NCBI GenBank assembly: GCA_019420945.1
Contig: JAHZGF010000036.1
Span: forward strand, 1 to 6,969
From: Clostridiales bacterium
Lineage (GTDB): Bacteria > Bacillota > Clostridia > Oscillospirales > Oscillospiraceae
Direction: 5' to 3'
DNA: 6,969 bases
Shown: positions 1 to 5,947 of the stretch, piece by piece
Position numbering within the stretch: position 1 is the stretch's first letter
Layout: each line of letters starts with the position of its first letter
The notes under the pieces: generated by a model
Seen by the model: only the letters and a program-made list of their open reading frames with translations
The model's database searches: none
What the model was told of the DNA's origin: nothing
Position numbers and translations under genes: made by a program

Positions 1-462
1 GACATCTCCATTGCGGAGCAGTATTACGCCGATCATGGCGTCCCGATGATGAAGACCGTCCAGCGGTTTTACCGCAAGTATTTCGGCCTGTGCTGTGAGT
101 GGTACCTGGAGCAGAAAAAGATGAACTGGGCGGCTGACTTTGAATTTGCTTTGTTTCCTTACCTGGTTAACGGGATCAAAGACCATTTGGAGGACGCCTA
201 TTTTCGGGACATGTCCGGCTGTGAGCTGGCGGAGATCGAACAGGCCGCCGGTGAGCGGTGTCAGCCTATCGGTCATATCGGCTACTACTACCCGGCAGAG
301 GTTTGGATCTCCGAGTACGGGAAACTGTATGCGAAATATGAGTATCAGGATGAGATTGAATGCTTTCCCGATGTGTTCGCCCTGATTGAGCACGATTTGC
401 GGCAGTGTAAATTTAATTCCGCTGCCATGAAAACCGTGGAGGCGCTGGATGGGAAGCAATGA
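1..462 (+). CDS. SUKH-3-like immunity protein (5' end outside window)
   Basis: The reading frame is open from the first base, and its first 15 codons continue smoothly into the rest, so the true start lies upstream and the ATG at 46 is unlikely to be the start. The visible 153 residues include the FYRKYFGL segment (about residues 23-30) and a block around residues 88-110 with CQPIGHIGYYYPAEVWISEYGK. That is a Gly-rich turn followed by a strand reading 'xVWIsExGKLYA', then an acidic stretch and the helix FPDVFALIEHDL. This order resembles the SUKH-3 family, which in polymorphic toxin systems contains immunity proteins that bind and block toxins in the cytoplasm. No catalytic residues are expected. 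Its TGA overlaps an ATG (459) in the next frame, but the next gene more likely starts at 498, 35 bases downstream. The family call is from remembered sequence pattern, not a search. The toxin partner is unknown. Confidence 0.7.
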   Translation, partial: DISIAEQYYADHGVPMMKTVQRFYRKYFGLCCEWYLEQKKMNWAADFEFALFPYLVNGIKDHLEDAYFRDMSGCELAEIEQAAGERCQPIGHIGYYYPAEVWISEYGKLYAKYEYQDEIECFPDVFALIEHDLRQCKFNSAAMKTVEALDGKQ

Positions 463-484
463 GAAATCAATCGCAAGCAAAACT

Positions 485-490
485 GGAGGA
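485..490 (+). promoter_or_regulatory. Ribosome binding site deciding the start of the SUKH gene
   Basis: GGAGGA lies 7 bases before the ATG at 498. The upstream in-frame ATG at 459 has no comparable site, so the start at 498 is preferred and the 13 extra N-terminal residues are probably not translated. Confidence 0.75.
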
Positions 491-497
491 AATAGCT

Positions 498-1043
498 ATG
501 GATTATTTGAAAATACTGCGTGAAAATCCTAATTTGGCAGAGGAATTTGATTCGCTTTTTGACTTCTTCCTGCTGGATGAGTTGTCCCCGAGGGATGAGG
601 CGGACGGTCGAGCAACCTTCACACTGCCCGGCATGGCATTTGCCAGAGATGGCTCCGGCGGAGAATACCATTTGTTGGAGGATGGCTCCATCGGCTATTA
701 CAGCAGCGAAGGTGAGACAGGCCGTCTGGCTGAGAGCATGGACGATCTCTTTTCCCTGCTTGTGAGCTGTATCTGCTGGCATGACTGCTGTGATACAAAG
801 CAGTATGTGGATTCCAAAACACTGGAGGAATATGGGCAGAGGCAGCGTAACTGTAACTTGGAAGATATGGATAGGGGCAGCCTGCGGCGGGTGTCTGATG
901 TGCTCGGTATCCCTACCGGTGAGGCGCTGGCTCCTGTTCTGGAGAGGTTCCGCAAAGCAACACAGCGCCAGCCCCTGTATCAGTGTATTTTCCATGAGGA
1001 CGACGGAAGCCTGACCAAATCATACGGTTTGATGTTTGAATGA
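498..1043 (+). CDS. SUKH (SMI1/KNR4-like) family immunity protein
   Basis: The 181-residue protein carries a recognisable SUKH core. Residues 47-67 read from AFARDGSGGEYHLL into an EDGSIGYYSSEG turn, followed by GRLAESMDDLFSLLV (about 75-89). In SMI1/KNR4-like proteins this is the 'F-x-xDGsGGeyxLLxDGsIGYissEGqxGRxAeSlxeFl' region. The C-terminal half (about 105-181) is mostly helical and ends in a strand-like segment after an acidic loop. SUKH proteins are cytoplasmic immunity proteins against diverse nuclease and deaminase toxins in contact-dependent and type VI/VII systems. No signal peptide or membrane segment is visible. It follows the SUKH-3-like gene by 35 bases and precedes the DUF5713 gene by 16, consistent with one transcript. 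The superfamily call is firm. The exact subgroup and toxin target are not known. Confidence 0.82.
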   Translation: MDYLKILRENPNLAEEFDSLFDFFLLDELSPRDEADGRATFTLPGMAFARDGSGGEYHLLEDGSIGYYSSEGETGRLAESMDDLFSLLVSCICWHDCCDTKQYVDSKTLEEYGQRQRNCNLEDMDRGSLRRVSDVLGIPTGEALAPVLERFRKATQRQPLYQCIFHEDDGSLTKSYGLMFE

Positions 1044-1059
1044 GAAAGGAGCAATCACG

Positions 1060-1386
1060 ATGAAAGCATTTGACCCGGATTATAAGCTGTTGGACGAGAT
1101 GTATCAGGATGATTACTATCCTGCTTTTCTGGTAGACAGGGTAAAGGACGAGCTCCAGAAGGTCATCGACTTGCTGGAAAGCGGCGAAACCGACACCGAA
1201 GTGATACAGGAAACGCTGGATGAGGCAGTCTGCGGCATCAATGATCTTCAGGAGGAGTTTGACGAGAACGACAGCGAGATCGAAACGGTGGCCCGTGATT
1301 GCATCGGCGTTACCGTGGCCTACATTCTGGAGTGGTTCAATATCCCCATTGACACCGAGGAGGCCATCCGGGAAAGGGACTGGTGA
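1060..1386 (+). CDS. DUF5713 family protein, probable immunity protein
   Basis: This is a 108-residue acidic cytoplasmic protein. The N-terminal DEMYQDDYYPAFLVDRVKDE, the middle NDLQEEFDENDSEIETVARD and the C-terminal FNIPIDTEEAIRERDW match my memory of DUF5713 proteins, which are usually of about this length. The family has no established biochemical function; it is often found beside immunity genes in Firmicutes, so an immunity role is inferred from context. The ATG at 1060 is chosen because AAAGGAG (1045-1051) lies 8 bases upstream. An in-frame TTG at 1036 would add eight residues but would overlap the upstream gene and has no better ribosome binding site. The stop is 5 bases from the next ATG, suggesting translational coupling. 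The predicted fold is all-helical with a conserved acidic surface. Confidence 0.8.
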   Translation: MKAFDPDYKLLDEMYQDDYYPAFLVDRVKDELQKVIDLLESGETDTEVIQETLDEAVCGINDLQEEFDENDSEIETVARDCIGVTVAYILEWFNIPIDTEEAIRERDW

Positions 1387-1391
1387 TACCC

Positions 1392-2327
1392 ATGGCGAAA
1401 AAAGAACCGGCCGTTTGTGATGAGTGCGGCAGCCTGTTTTTCAAAGGCTCTTCACAGATGATGGGACTGTGCCCGGAATGTGCCCATATTCTCTATGGCT
1501 ATCCGAATTGTCCCCATCATTTTCAGAATGGCCGGTGTGTGAACTGCTACTGGGACGGCTCAAAGAGCGGGTACATAAAGGAACTGAATCAACAGGAGGA
1601 AGCTGATATGCCTACGACCGAATGGCTGAACAAATACGAATCCACCAAGGACAAACTGGCCTGCAAAGCTGACCTGGAGGCCCATTTTACAGAAAAATTG
1701 ATTGGGAACATGGCGGTGGATGTGCTGGACATCGGCCCCGTCCATTTCCCCACCGGGCAGATCTTCGCCTGCGATCCGCTGGTGGAGCTGGAGGACACGC
1801 CGCCCTTTATACAGACAATCCCCGCCGGGACTTACCCAGTAAAAATCTGCGTGGTACCCAGTGAACAATACGGCGACCGCTACGCCTGTGTCAAGGTGGA
1901 GGTCAGCCAGGAGAAGCCTGTCCGCTATGAGTTGGGCATGACAGGCAAAGAGGATCTGGAGGAGGAACTGGGCGAGGACGATTATTTTGGCTTTGGCGTA
2001 GACGCCGGGATGGGGTGCATTGCGGATATCCAAACTCAGGCAGCCTTTAAGAGGTACTGGGCCAAGCGGCTGGAGGAGGACCCGGACATCGACCCCTACA
2101 ACGACCTGTTCTGCGACTTGATGGAGGAAAACGCCAAAGCCCATCCCAAGTATCAGGAGAGCCACGGCGACTGGCTCAACTGGACGATACCGGGCACGGA
2201 CTGCAATCTGCCTGTCTTCTCCTCTGGCTGGGGTGATGGCTACTATCCCGTCTACTTCGGCTATGACGCAAAGGGCGAAATTTGCGCCGTGTATGTGCGG
2301 TTCATCGACATCGAAGCCTGCTACTAG
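1392..2327 (+). CDS. Zinc-ribbon / DUF4241 domain fusion protein
   Basis: This is a 311-residue frame with two parts. Residues 9-30 form a zinc ribbon (C9-x2-C12 and C27-x2-C30), and a second Cys/His cluster follows (C40, H42, H43, C49-x2-C52). From about residue 73 the sequence is DUF4241: VHFPTGQIFACDPL (117-130), a PAGTYPV strand (144-150), FGVDAGMGCIAD (201-212) and FSSGWGDGYYPVYFGYDAKGE (276-296), the last a Gly/Trp-rich signature near the C-terminus. DUF4241 has no proven reaction; its co-occurrence with SUKH and NTF2-like genes suggests immunity. The ATG at 1392 is preferred over a GTG at 1383 because GGTGAT sits 4 bases ahead and the protein aligns with typical zinc-ribbon starts. A strong internal site and ATG at 1608 would make DUF4241 alone (239 residues). 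The two-part frame may be a true fusion or two genes whose separating stop was lost. Confidence 0.8.
   Translation: MAKKEPAVCDECGSLFFKGSSQMMGLCPECAHILYGYPNCPHHFQNGRCVNCYWDGSKSGYIKELNQQEEADMPTTEWLNKYESTKDKLACKADLEAHFTEKLIGNMAVDVLDIGPVHFPTGQIFACDPLVELEDTPPFIQTIPAGTYPVKICVVPSEQYGDRYACVKVEVSQEKPVRYELGMTGKEDLEEELGEDDYFGFGVDAGMGCIADIQTQAAFKRYWAKRLEEDPDIDPYNDLFCDLMEENAKAHPKYQESHGDWLNWTIPGTDCNLPVFSSGWGDGYYPVYFGYDAKGEICAVYVRFIDIEACY
1594..1600 (+). promoter_or_regulatory. Internal ribosome binding site inside the zinc-ribbon/DUF4241 frame
   Basis: AGGAGGA lies 7 bases before an in-frame ATG at 1608, exactly at the junction between the zinc-ribbon part and the DUF4241 part. The spacing and strength equal those of the true gene starts in this array. 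It would allow the DUF4241 domain to be made alone as residues MPTTEWLNKY onward. The same bases also encode the Gln-Gln-Glu-Glu linker, so chance is possible, but the position at the domain boundary argues for function or for a relic of two separate genes. Confidence 0.65.
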
Positions 2328-2337
2328 GAGCAGGCGT

Positions 2338-2344
2338 AAGGAGG
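2338..2344 (+). promoter_or_regulatory. Ribosome binding site deciding the start of the LRR-NTF2 gene
   Basis: AAGGAGG lies 6 bases before the ATG at 2351. This selects that ATG over a longer frame opening at 2282, whose extra 23 residues are Arg-rich and are the out-of-frame reading of the DUF4241 C-terminus. Confidence 0.8.
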
Positions 2345-2350
2345 CAAGCG

Positions 2351-3310
2351 ATGGAATGGCCAAAACGGGCGCGGACAGCAGCATGGGAAAGCGGTGTCCT
2401 GACCCTGGATGGAGAAAAACAGTTTGAGATCCCGGAGCTGACCATGAATCTAATAGAGCGACTGGCTGGCTACACCCTGGTGGGGTTCCATGTGAAGGAC
2501 TACCCGGTATCGGATGAACTGCTTGCAGCCTTTGCCGGACATAAAAGCATGGTCAACTTTGGTGTGGAAAACGCCGCCCTCACCGACGCCTGTTTTCCCA
2601 TTTTTTCTGCCATGCCCAAGCTGCGCTATCTGCTGCTGGACGGCAACGCCGCCATCCACGGCAGCGGCCTGTCCGCCCTGCAAAACTGCAAGCTGGACCT
2701 TCTAACCCTCAACCGCACCGGGCTGGACGACGGCGGGCTGCTCCAGGCAGCCGCCATCCCCAAGCTTTCCCACATCCAGATCGACCATACCGCAATTACC
2801 TATGATGGTCTGCTGGCCGTCGCCGGGAACAGCCGGATCGAGCCGGTGGCCCATGAGCAATTCACCAAGGAGCAGATGGAACACTTCTTCCAGATTCAGC
2901 GGGAGAAGGCCAAAAAGCCCACTGTGCTGGACGAGCAGGCGGCGGAGGAATGCCGCAGGGTGTTGTCCGCTTTCTTTGCCGAGATGACAGAATGGGAGCA
3001 ATATATGGAGCAGGCCGGATTTGAGGACTCCGAAGCTGCGCCCCGCCTTCTGGCGATCTGGGAGAGGTATGTGAGCGAAAAGCCCCGTCCGGGCTACCGG
3101 CCGTTGGCACTCTCTTACAGCGCCCAGGGAACCTACAAGGGGGAAGGGTTCCTGGACGCGGAGCAGATCACCAAGAACAAGCTCTACATCTACACCAGAG
3201 AGGAAAACACCGGCTTTGACCGCCGCTTCCTCATGAAGCGTGTGGACGGGAGCTGGAAGATCGACGCGGTGCAGGAGCGGCTGGACGGCTGGCAGCGCGT
3301 GGGATTGTGA
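2351..3310 (+). CDS. Leucine-rich-repeat protein with C-terminal NTF2-like immunity domain
   Basis: This is a 319-residue protein with two regions. Residues about 40-165 form degenerate leucine-rich repeats of roughly 22-24 residues: LAGYTLVGFHVKDYPVSDEL, then MVNFGVENAALTDACF, LRYLLLDGNAAIHGSGL, LDLLTLNRTGLDDGGL, and LSHIQIDHTAITYDGL. Residues about 195-319 form an alpha-beta unit with a helix rich in Glu and Arg. It then runs through PLALSYSAQGTYKGEGF, NKLYIYTREEN, RRFLMKRVDGSWKIDAV and a C-terminal helix, the layout of NTF2-fold immunity domains. NTF2-like immunity proteins bind toxins in the cytoplasm; the repeats could add a second binding surface. There is no signal peptide or transmembrane segment. 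The gene starts 23 bases after the DUF4241 stop and ends 10 bases before the next ATG. The NTF2 assignment is from pattern memory and moderately sure; the repeats are clearly visible. Confidence 0.77.
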   Translation: MEWPKRARTAAWESGVLTLDGEKQFEIPELTMNLIERLAGYTLVGFHVKDYPVSDELLAAFAGHKSMVNFGVENAALTDACFPIFSAMPKLRYLLLDGNAAIHGSGLSALQNCKLDLLTLNRTGLDDGGLLQAAAIPKLSHIQIDHTAITYDGLLAVAGNSRIEPVAHEQFTKEQMEHFFQIQREKAKKPTVLDEQAAEECRRVLSAFFAEMTEWEQYMEQAGFEDSEAAPRLLAIWERYVSEKPRPGYRPLALSYSAQGTYKGEGFLDAEQITKNKLYIYTREENTGFDRRFLMKRVDGSWKIDAVQERLDGWQRVGL

Positions 3311-3320
3311 GGGATACGAA

Positions 3321-3554
3321 ATGACATGGAAATTTGAAACATCCGGTTTCGATGGGCAGTGTACGTTGTTTGGCGTAAATATCTTTCAGTACCGCTGGCG
3401 CGACTGCCGGGAAACAGCGGCGGTCATCGATCCCCATTACGGCACGGAAAAAGTGTTTCATGTCTATGAGGTGGAGATCAACGGGCAGATCCACCGCTTT
3501 GCCGCCGGAGAGTTCTCCAACTGCGTGTGGGGATTTTATCTGGAGAAGGACTGA
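3321..3554 (+). CDS. Unrecognised 77-residue protein
   Basis: I do not recognise this family. The 77-residue product is predicted to be mostly beta: WKFETSGFDGQCTLFGVNIFQY, then WRD, a VIDPHYGTEKVFHVYEVEI stretch, and a C-terminal HRFAAGEFSNCVWGFYLE with aromatic and Cys residues. There are no membrane segments or signal peptide. A ribosome binding site GAGGGA (3309-3314) lies 6 bases before the ATG and overlaps the stop codon of the upstream gene, which suggests translational coupling. An upstream in-frame start at 3240 would overlap the LRR-NTF2 gene by 71 bases and lacks support. The compact size, the co-directional setting and the aromatic-rich C-terminus make a small immunity protein plausible, but this is inference only. 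Confidence 0.72.
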   Translation: MTWKFETSGFDGQCTLFGVNIFQYRWRDCRETAAVIDPHYGTEKVFHVYEVEINGQIHRFAAGEFSNCVWGFYLEKD

Positions 3555-3558
3555 AGAG

Positions 3559-3565
3559 AGGAGGG
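3559..3565 (+). promoter_or_regulatory. Ribosome binding site supporting a GTG start
   Basis: AGGAGGG lies 7 bases before the GTG at 3573. The next in-frame ATG is 67 codons later with no such site, so GTG is accepted as the start of the 493-residue protein. Confidence 0.75.
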
Positions 3566-3572
3566 TGAACCC

Positions 3573-5054
3573 GTGAATGTCAGCGCCGGAGAGGTTTATA
3601 CAGTCTACAACAAATACCTGGAACGCTACACCGCCTGTCAGGTGGCCTACATCGCGCCGCCGGACAACGTGAGCAGTCAGTCCTGGGCGGTGATCCTGTC
3701 CCTGGACTGGGTGGGTGACGCCCCTCTGACCGCGGAGGAACTGCCCCATCTCCGCCCGCTCTACAAGGACTTCATGTACTGGCCCCGTGAACTTCACCTG
3801 CTGCGGGTGCCGGTGGAAATCCCGCCCCAGTACACACTGGTGGGCACCTTGCCGCCCTTCACCGACCAGCCCTGCCGCTCCTACGGCGGCTGGAATGACG
3901 GCTATGAGGTGTACCGTCAGATCAAGTGGCAGGCCATCCCGGAAGAGCGGCGGCGGGCCTTCAAGGAGGCCATAGAGAGCGACGGGGAAACGGAGATCGG
4001 CGGCAAGCCGGTGAAGGTCAGCAGTCATCGAGTGATCGACCAATATACCCCCTTTGATTTCGCGCTGGAACTGGAGGCGCTGCCCTGTCTCTCTGAAATC
4101 ATCTGTAAGCAATGGCACCCGGATCTGCTGGAGTTTCTGCGGGAAAACCCCTTCCTTGATGAACTGACTTTACTGAGCCACGGTCAGAGGGCACTTGATC
4201 TGCGGGGCACCAGCGTCAGAAAGCTGATGCTGGACATGGCTGGCCTGGAGGAACTGTGGCTTGGCGAGGAGACGGAGCAGCTCCTGTTCCAGAACAAGGG
4301 GCCGGACGCCTGCACCATCCATGCCGCCGGAAATGGCAGCGGTTTAACCCTCCAATTTATCGGGGAATACCGCCCCCACCCGGAGCTGCCGAACCTGTGG
4401 GGACTGCATGGTATCCGGCTGGAAGAGTTTGACATGACCGGCTTGCCCGTTGTTCATCCCAGCCTGAAGGAGCTGCGGCTCTGGGGCGCGCCGGGAAACC
4501 TGAGAAATTTCTCCGCTGTGGCACAGTTCCGAGAACTGACGGACCTCTCCACCTTCGACCTGTTCGGCTTCGACGCGGCCGACATCCCAACCCCGGAGCA
4601 GATGCCAAAGCTTCACTGGTTCTGGATGACCAGCCTGCCGGAGTACGCTGCAAAAGCGGCAAAACAGCTCTGGAAAGGCAAGCCGGGCATGGATCTGCGA
4701 ATCACCAAGCCCCGGAAACCGGAGTGGCTGGCGCAAAATCTGGACAACCCCTTCCGGGGCTGGGACGGCGCGGAGCATATCCCCGCCAGTGCCGCGAAAA
4801 AGGCAGCCGATCAATACCGCAAGACTCGTTCTCAGATGATGAAGCTGGCCGCTGAGCCGGACGGGGACGCCCAGACCCAGGCGCTGGAGGCGGTGGCAGC
4901 CTACACCCAGACCTTCAATAAGATGCGCTTTATCGAAACCGAGGAACGGGATGAAATTTATATGGCCCTGCGGGGTATCCTGGATGCCCTGCCGGGAGAT
5001 ACGCTCCAGAAAGATGCCCTGATCGAACAGTTTGAGCAGCTACGAGATTTTTGA
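3573..5054 (+). CDS. Large leucine-rich-repeat protein with Imm26-like N-terminus
   Basis: This is a 493-residue cytoplasmic protein with a GTG start. Residues 1-100 begin with GEVYTVYNKYLERYTACQVAYI and continue with a WAVILSLDWVGD strand and a YTLVGTLPPF end. This is reminiscent of Imm26, whose members begin with a 'GdvfxIPL-xGkYxxgqV' strand; the match is tentative. Residues about 190-350 hold irregular leucine-rich repeats (LDELTLLSH, VRKLMLDMAGLEELWLG, IRLEEFDMTGLPVVHPSLKELRLWGAPGNL, LTDLSTFDLFGFDAADIPT, LHWFWMTSLPEY). Residues 386-410 carry LAQNLDNPFRGWDGAEHIPASAAKK, a motif I associate with LRR proteins sometimes labelled 'gliding motility' in gut bacteria. The C-terminus (410-493) is helical. 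A protein-binding, toxin-neutralising role is inferred from neighbours. The gene is richer in G+C than the first genes of the window (70% in one sampled 60-base line). Confidence 0.75.
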   Translation: MNVSAGEVYTVYNKYLERYTACQVAYIAPPDNVSSQSWAVILSLDWVGDAPLTAEELPHLRPLYKDFMYWPRELHLLRVPVEIPPQYTLVGTLPPFTDQPCRSYGGWNDGYEVYRQIKWQAIPEERRRAFKEAIESDGETEIGGKPVKVSSHRVIDQYTPFDFALELEALPCLSEIICKQWHPDLLEFLRENPFLDELTLLSHGQRALDLRGTSVRKLMLDMAGLEELWLGEETEQLLFQNKGPDACTIHAAGNGSGLTLQFIGEYRPHPELPNLWGLHGIRLEEFDMTGLPVVHPSLKELRLWGAPGNLRNFSAVAQFRELTDLSTFDLFGFDAADIPTPEQMPKLHWFWMTSLPEYAAKAAKQLWKGKPGMDLRITKPRKPEWLAQNLDNPFRGWDGAEHIPASAAKKAADQYRKTRSQMMKLAAEPDGDAQTQALEAVAAYTQTFNKMRFIETEERDEIYMALRGILDALPGDTLQKDALIEQFEQLRDF

Positions 5055-5066
5055 GGATATGAATTG

Positions 5067-5666
5067 ATGAGCCGAATGGTTGATGAACCCTATTTTACAT
5101 ATAGTACCTACAGCGCCCTGACCTCCGGCATCCAGGTGAAATGCCCAAAATGCAACCGCGCAGGTGTTGTGACAGCGGACGATGAAAATGCTTATTTCCG
5201 ATGCCTGAGCTGCGGCCATCAAGAAACCCGCGACCGGACGGTCTACCGCTACGATGTACATAACCAATGTAGGAACTGTGGCAGGTGCTATCGGGTGGAC
5301 ATTGAAGATGAGGCAAAGCAGCACTTTTCCGTTCTCCATGTGGCCTGTCCCTATTGTGGGACGACCATGTCGGGCGAGGTACACAAGACGGCGGAGGCTT
5401 TCTCCTATGCCGCTGAGATCAAGGACGGAAAGGAACCCTGGTTTGGTCTGGAACTGTGGTTCCTGACCTCCTTTCAAGGCAAGCCGGTCTGGTCTCTCAA
5501 CCGGGAACATCTTGCCTATCTGATCGACTATCTCAGCGCCGACCTGCGGGAAAAGCCGCTGGGCATCCCACGAAAGACCCAGGCTGACCATCTGCCCACC
5601 TTCATGAAAACCGCAAAGAACCGGGAGCGGATCGTGAAGCTGCTGAAGAAAATGCAGGAGGAATGA
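5067..5666 (+). CDS. Double zinc-ribbon protein (TFIIB-type-like)
   Basis: The 199-residue product has two Cys-rich modules. C26-x2-C29 with C46-x2-C49 forms a first ribbon (CPKC and CLSC), and C68-x2-C71 (with C74) plus C94-x2-C97 (CRNC and CPYC) a second. The C-terminal 80 residues have a conserved look: GLELWFLTSFQGKPVWSLN, then EHLAYLIDYLSADLREKP, and a Lys-rich helix with LPTFMKTAKNRERIVKLLKK. I remember such proteins from Clostridia under a 'TFIIB-type zinc ribbon' label, with no established function. The zinc knuckles suggest binding of nucleic acid or protein. The first SD-like motif, GAGGA (5053-5057), gives 9 bases to ATG 5067 and 6 to a TTG at 5064, so a TTG start is possible. The gene overlaps the stop region of the next gene's SD. 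It could be an accessory regulator or an immunity protein. Confidence 0.78.
   Translation: MSRMVDEPYFTYSTYSALTSGIQVKCPKCNRAGVVTADDENAYFRCLSCGHQETRDRTVYRYDVHNQCRNCGRCYRVDIEDEAKQHFSVLHVACPYCGTTMSGEVHKTAEAFSYAAEIKDGKEPWFGLELWFLTSFQGKPVWSLNREHLAYLIDYLSADLREKPLGIPRKTQADHLPTFMKTAKNRERIVKLLKKMQEE
5656..5661 (+). promoter_or_regulatory. Ribosome binding site inside the end of the zinc-ribbon gene
   Basis: AGGAGG lies 7 bases before ATG 5669 and only 1 base before the in-frame ATG at 5663, so 5669 is the start of the 92-residue protein. The site encodes the last Gln-Glu-Glu of the zinc-ribbon protein, tying translation of the two genes. Confidence 0.72.
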
Positions 5667-5668
5667 GG

Positions 5669-5947
5669 ATGGAGCAGAAAGTTATTTACAACGGCCAAGT
5701 TCTTACTCTGACACAGTTTTGGGCTACGGGGGAGCCTTGCCTGTGGATCACCGACCCACAGCAGATCGGGATATCAAAAATGGAGTTTGTAGGCGGATAC
5801 CCAAACGAATACTGCATTTTCCTGAAAAATCTGACTGAAACGGAGTTGGAACAAATCACATCCCTGGACGGTACTCCACTGGATATGACAGAAGAACTGC
5901 GGCAGCATCTAACAGGAAAGGACAAACCCTATGGCGCTACAGGATAA
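5669..5947 (+). CDS. Unrecognised 92-residue protein
   Basis: I do not recognise this family. The product starts KVIYNGQVLTLTQFWATGEP and continues CLWITDPQQIGISKMEFVGGY. It then has EYCIFLKNLTETELEQI, a short helix DMTEELRQHL, and a tail that overlaps the next gene. The pattern suggests a small alpha/beta protein without membrane segments. Its base composition is more A+T rich than the flanking zinc-ribbon and NADAR genes (about half G+C in sampled lines), hinting at a separate origin. Its last 17 bases overlap the start of the NADAR gene in another frame, so the two are probably translationally coupled. That pairing could mean it works with NADAR, or it may simply be one more unit of the immunity array. 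Neither is proven. Confidence 0.7.
   Translation: MEQKVIYNGQVLTLTQFWATGEPCLWITDPQQIGISKMEFVGGYPNEYCIFLKNLTETELEQITSLDGTPLDMTEELRQHLTGKDKPYGATG

Noticed and set aside
345..995. 216-residue open frame on the minus strand
   Set aside because: It covers the SUKH gene in antisense and crosses two gene borders; the + strand frame has clear SUKH motifs.
1036..1059. TTG start for the DUF5713 gene
   Set aside because: It overlaps the upstream gene's stop and lacks a site, while AAAGGAG sits well spaced before ATG 1060, which also fits the usual family start.
2282..2350. N-terminal extension of the LRR-NTF2 gene
   Set aside because: The Arg-rich residues are the alternate-frame reading of the DUF4241 end; AAGGAGG before ATG 2351 marks the true start.
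1560..2384. 274-residue open frame on the minus strand
   Set aside because: It lies opposite the DUF4241 domain, whose motifs are recognisable, and ends inside the next gene. No ribosome binding site and no family resemblance; it is a by-product of high G+C codon bias on the + strand.
3231..4118. 295-residue open frame on the minus strand
   Set aside because: It spans the ends and starts of three + strand genes that have good ribosome binding sites. The protein has no recognisable domain and an implausible composition.
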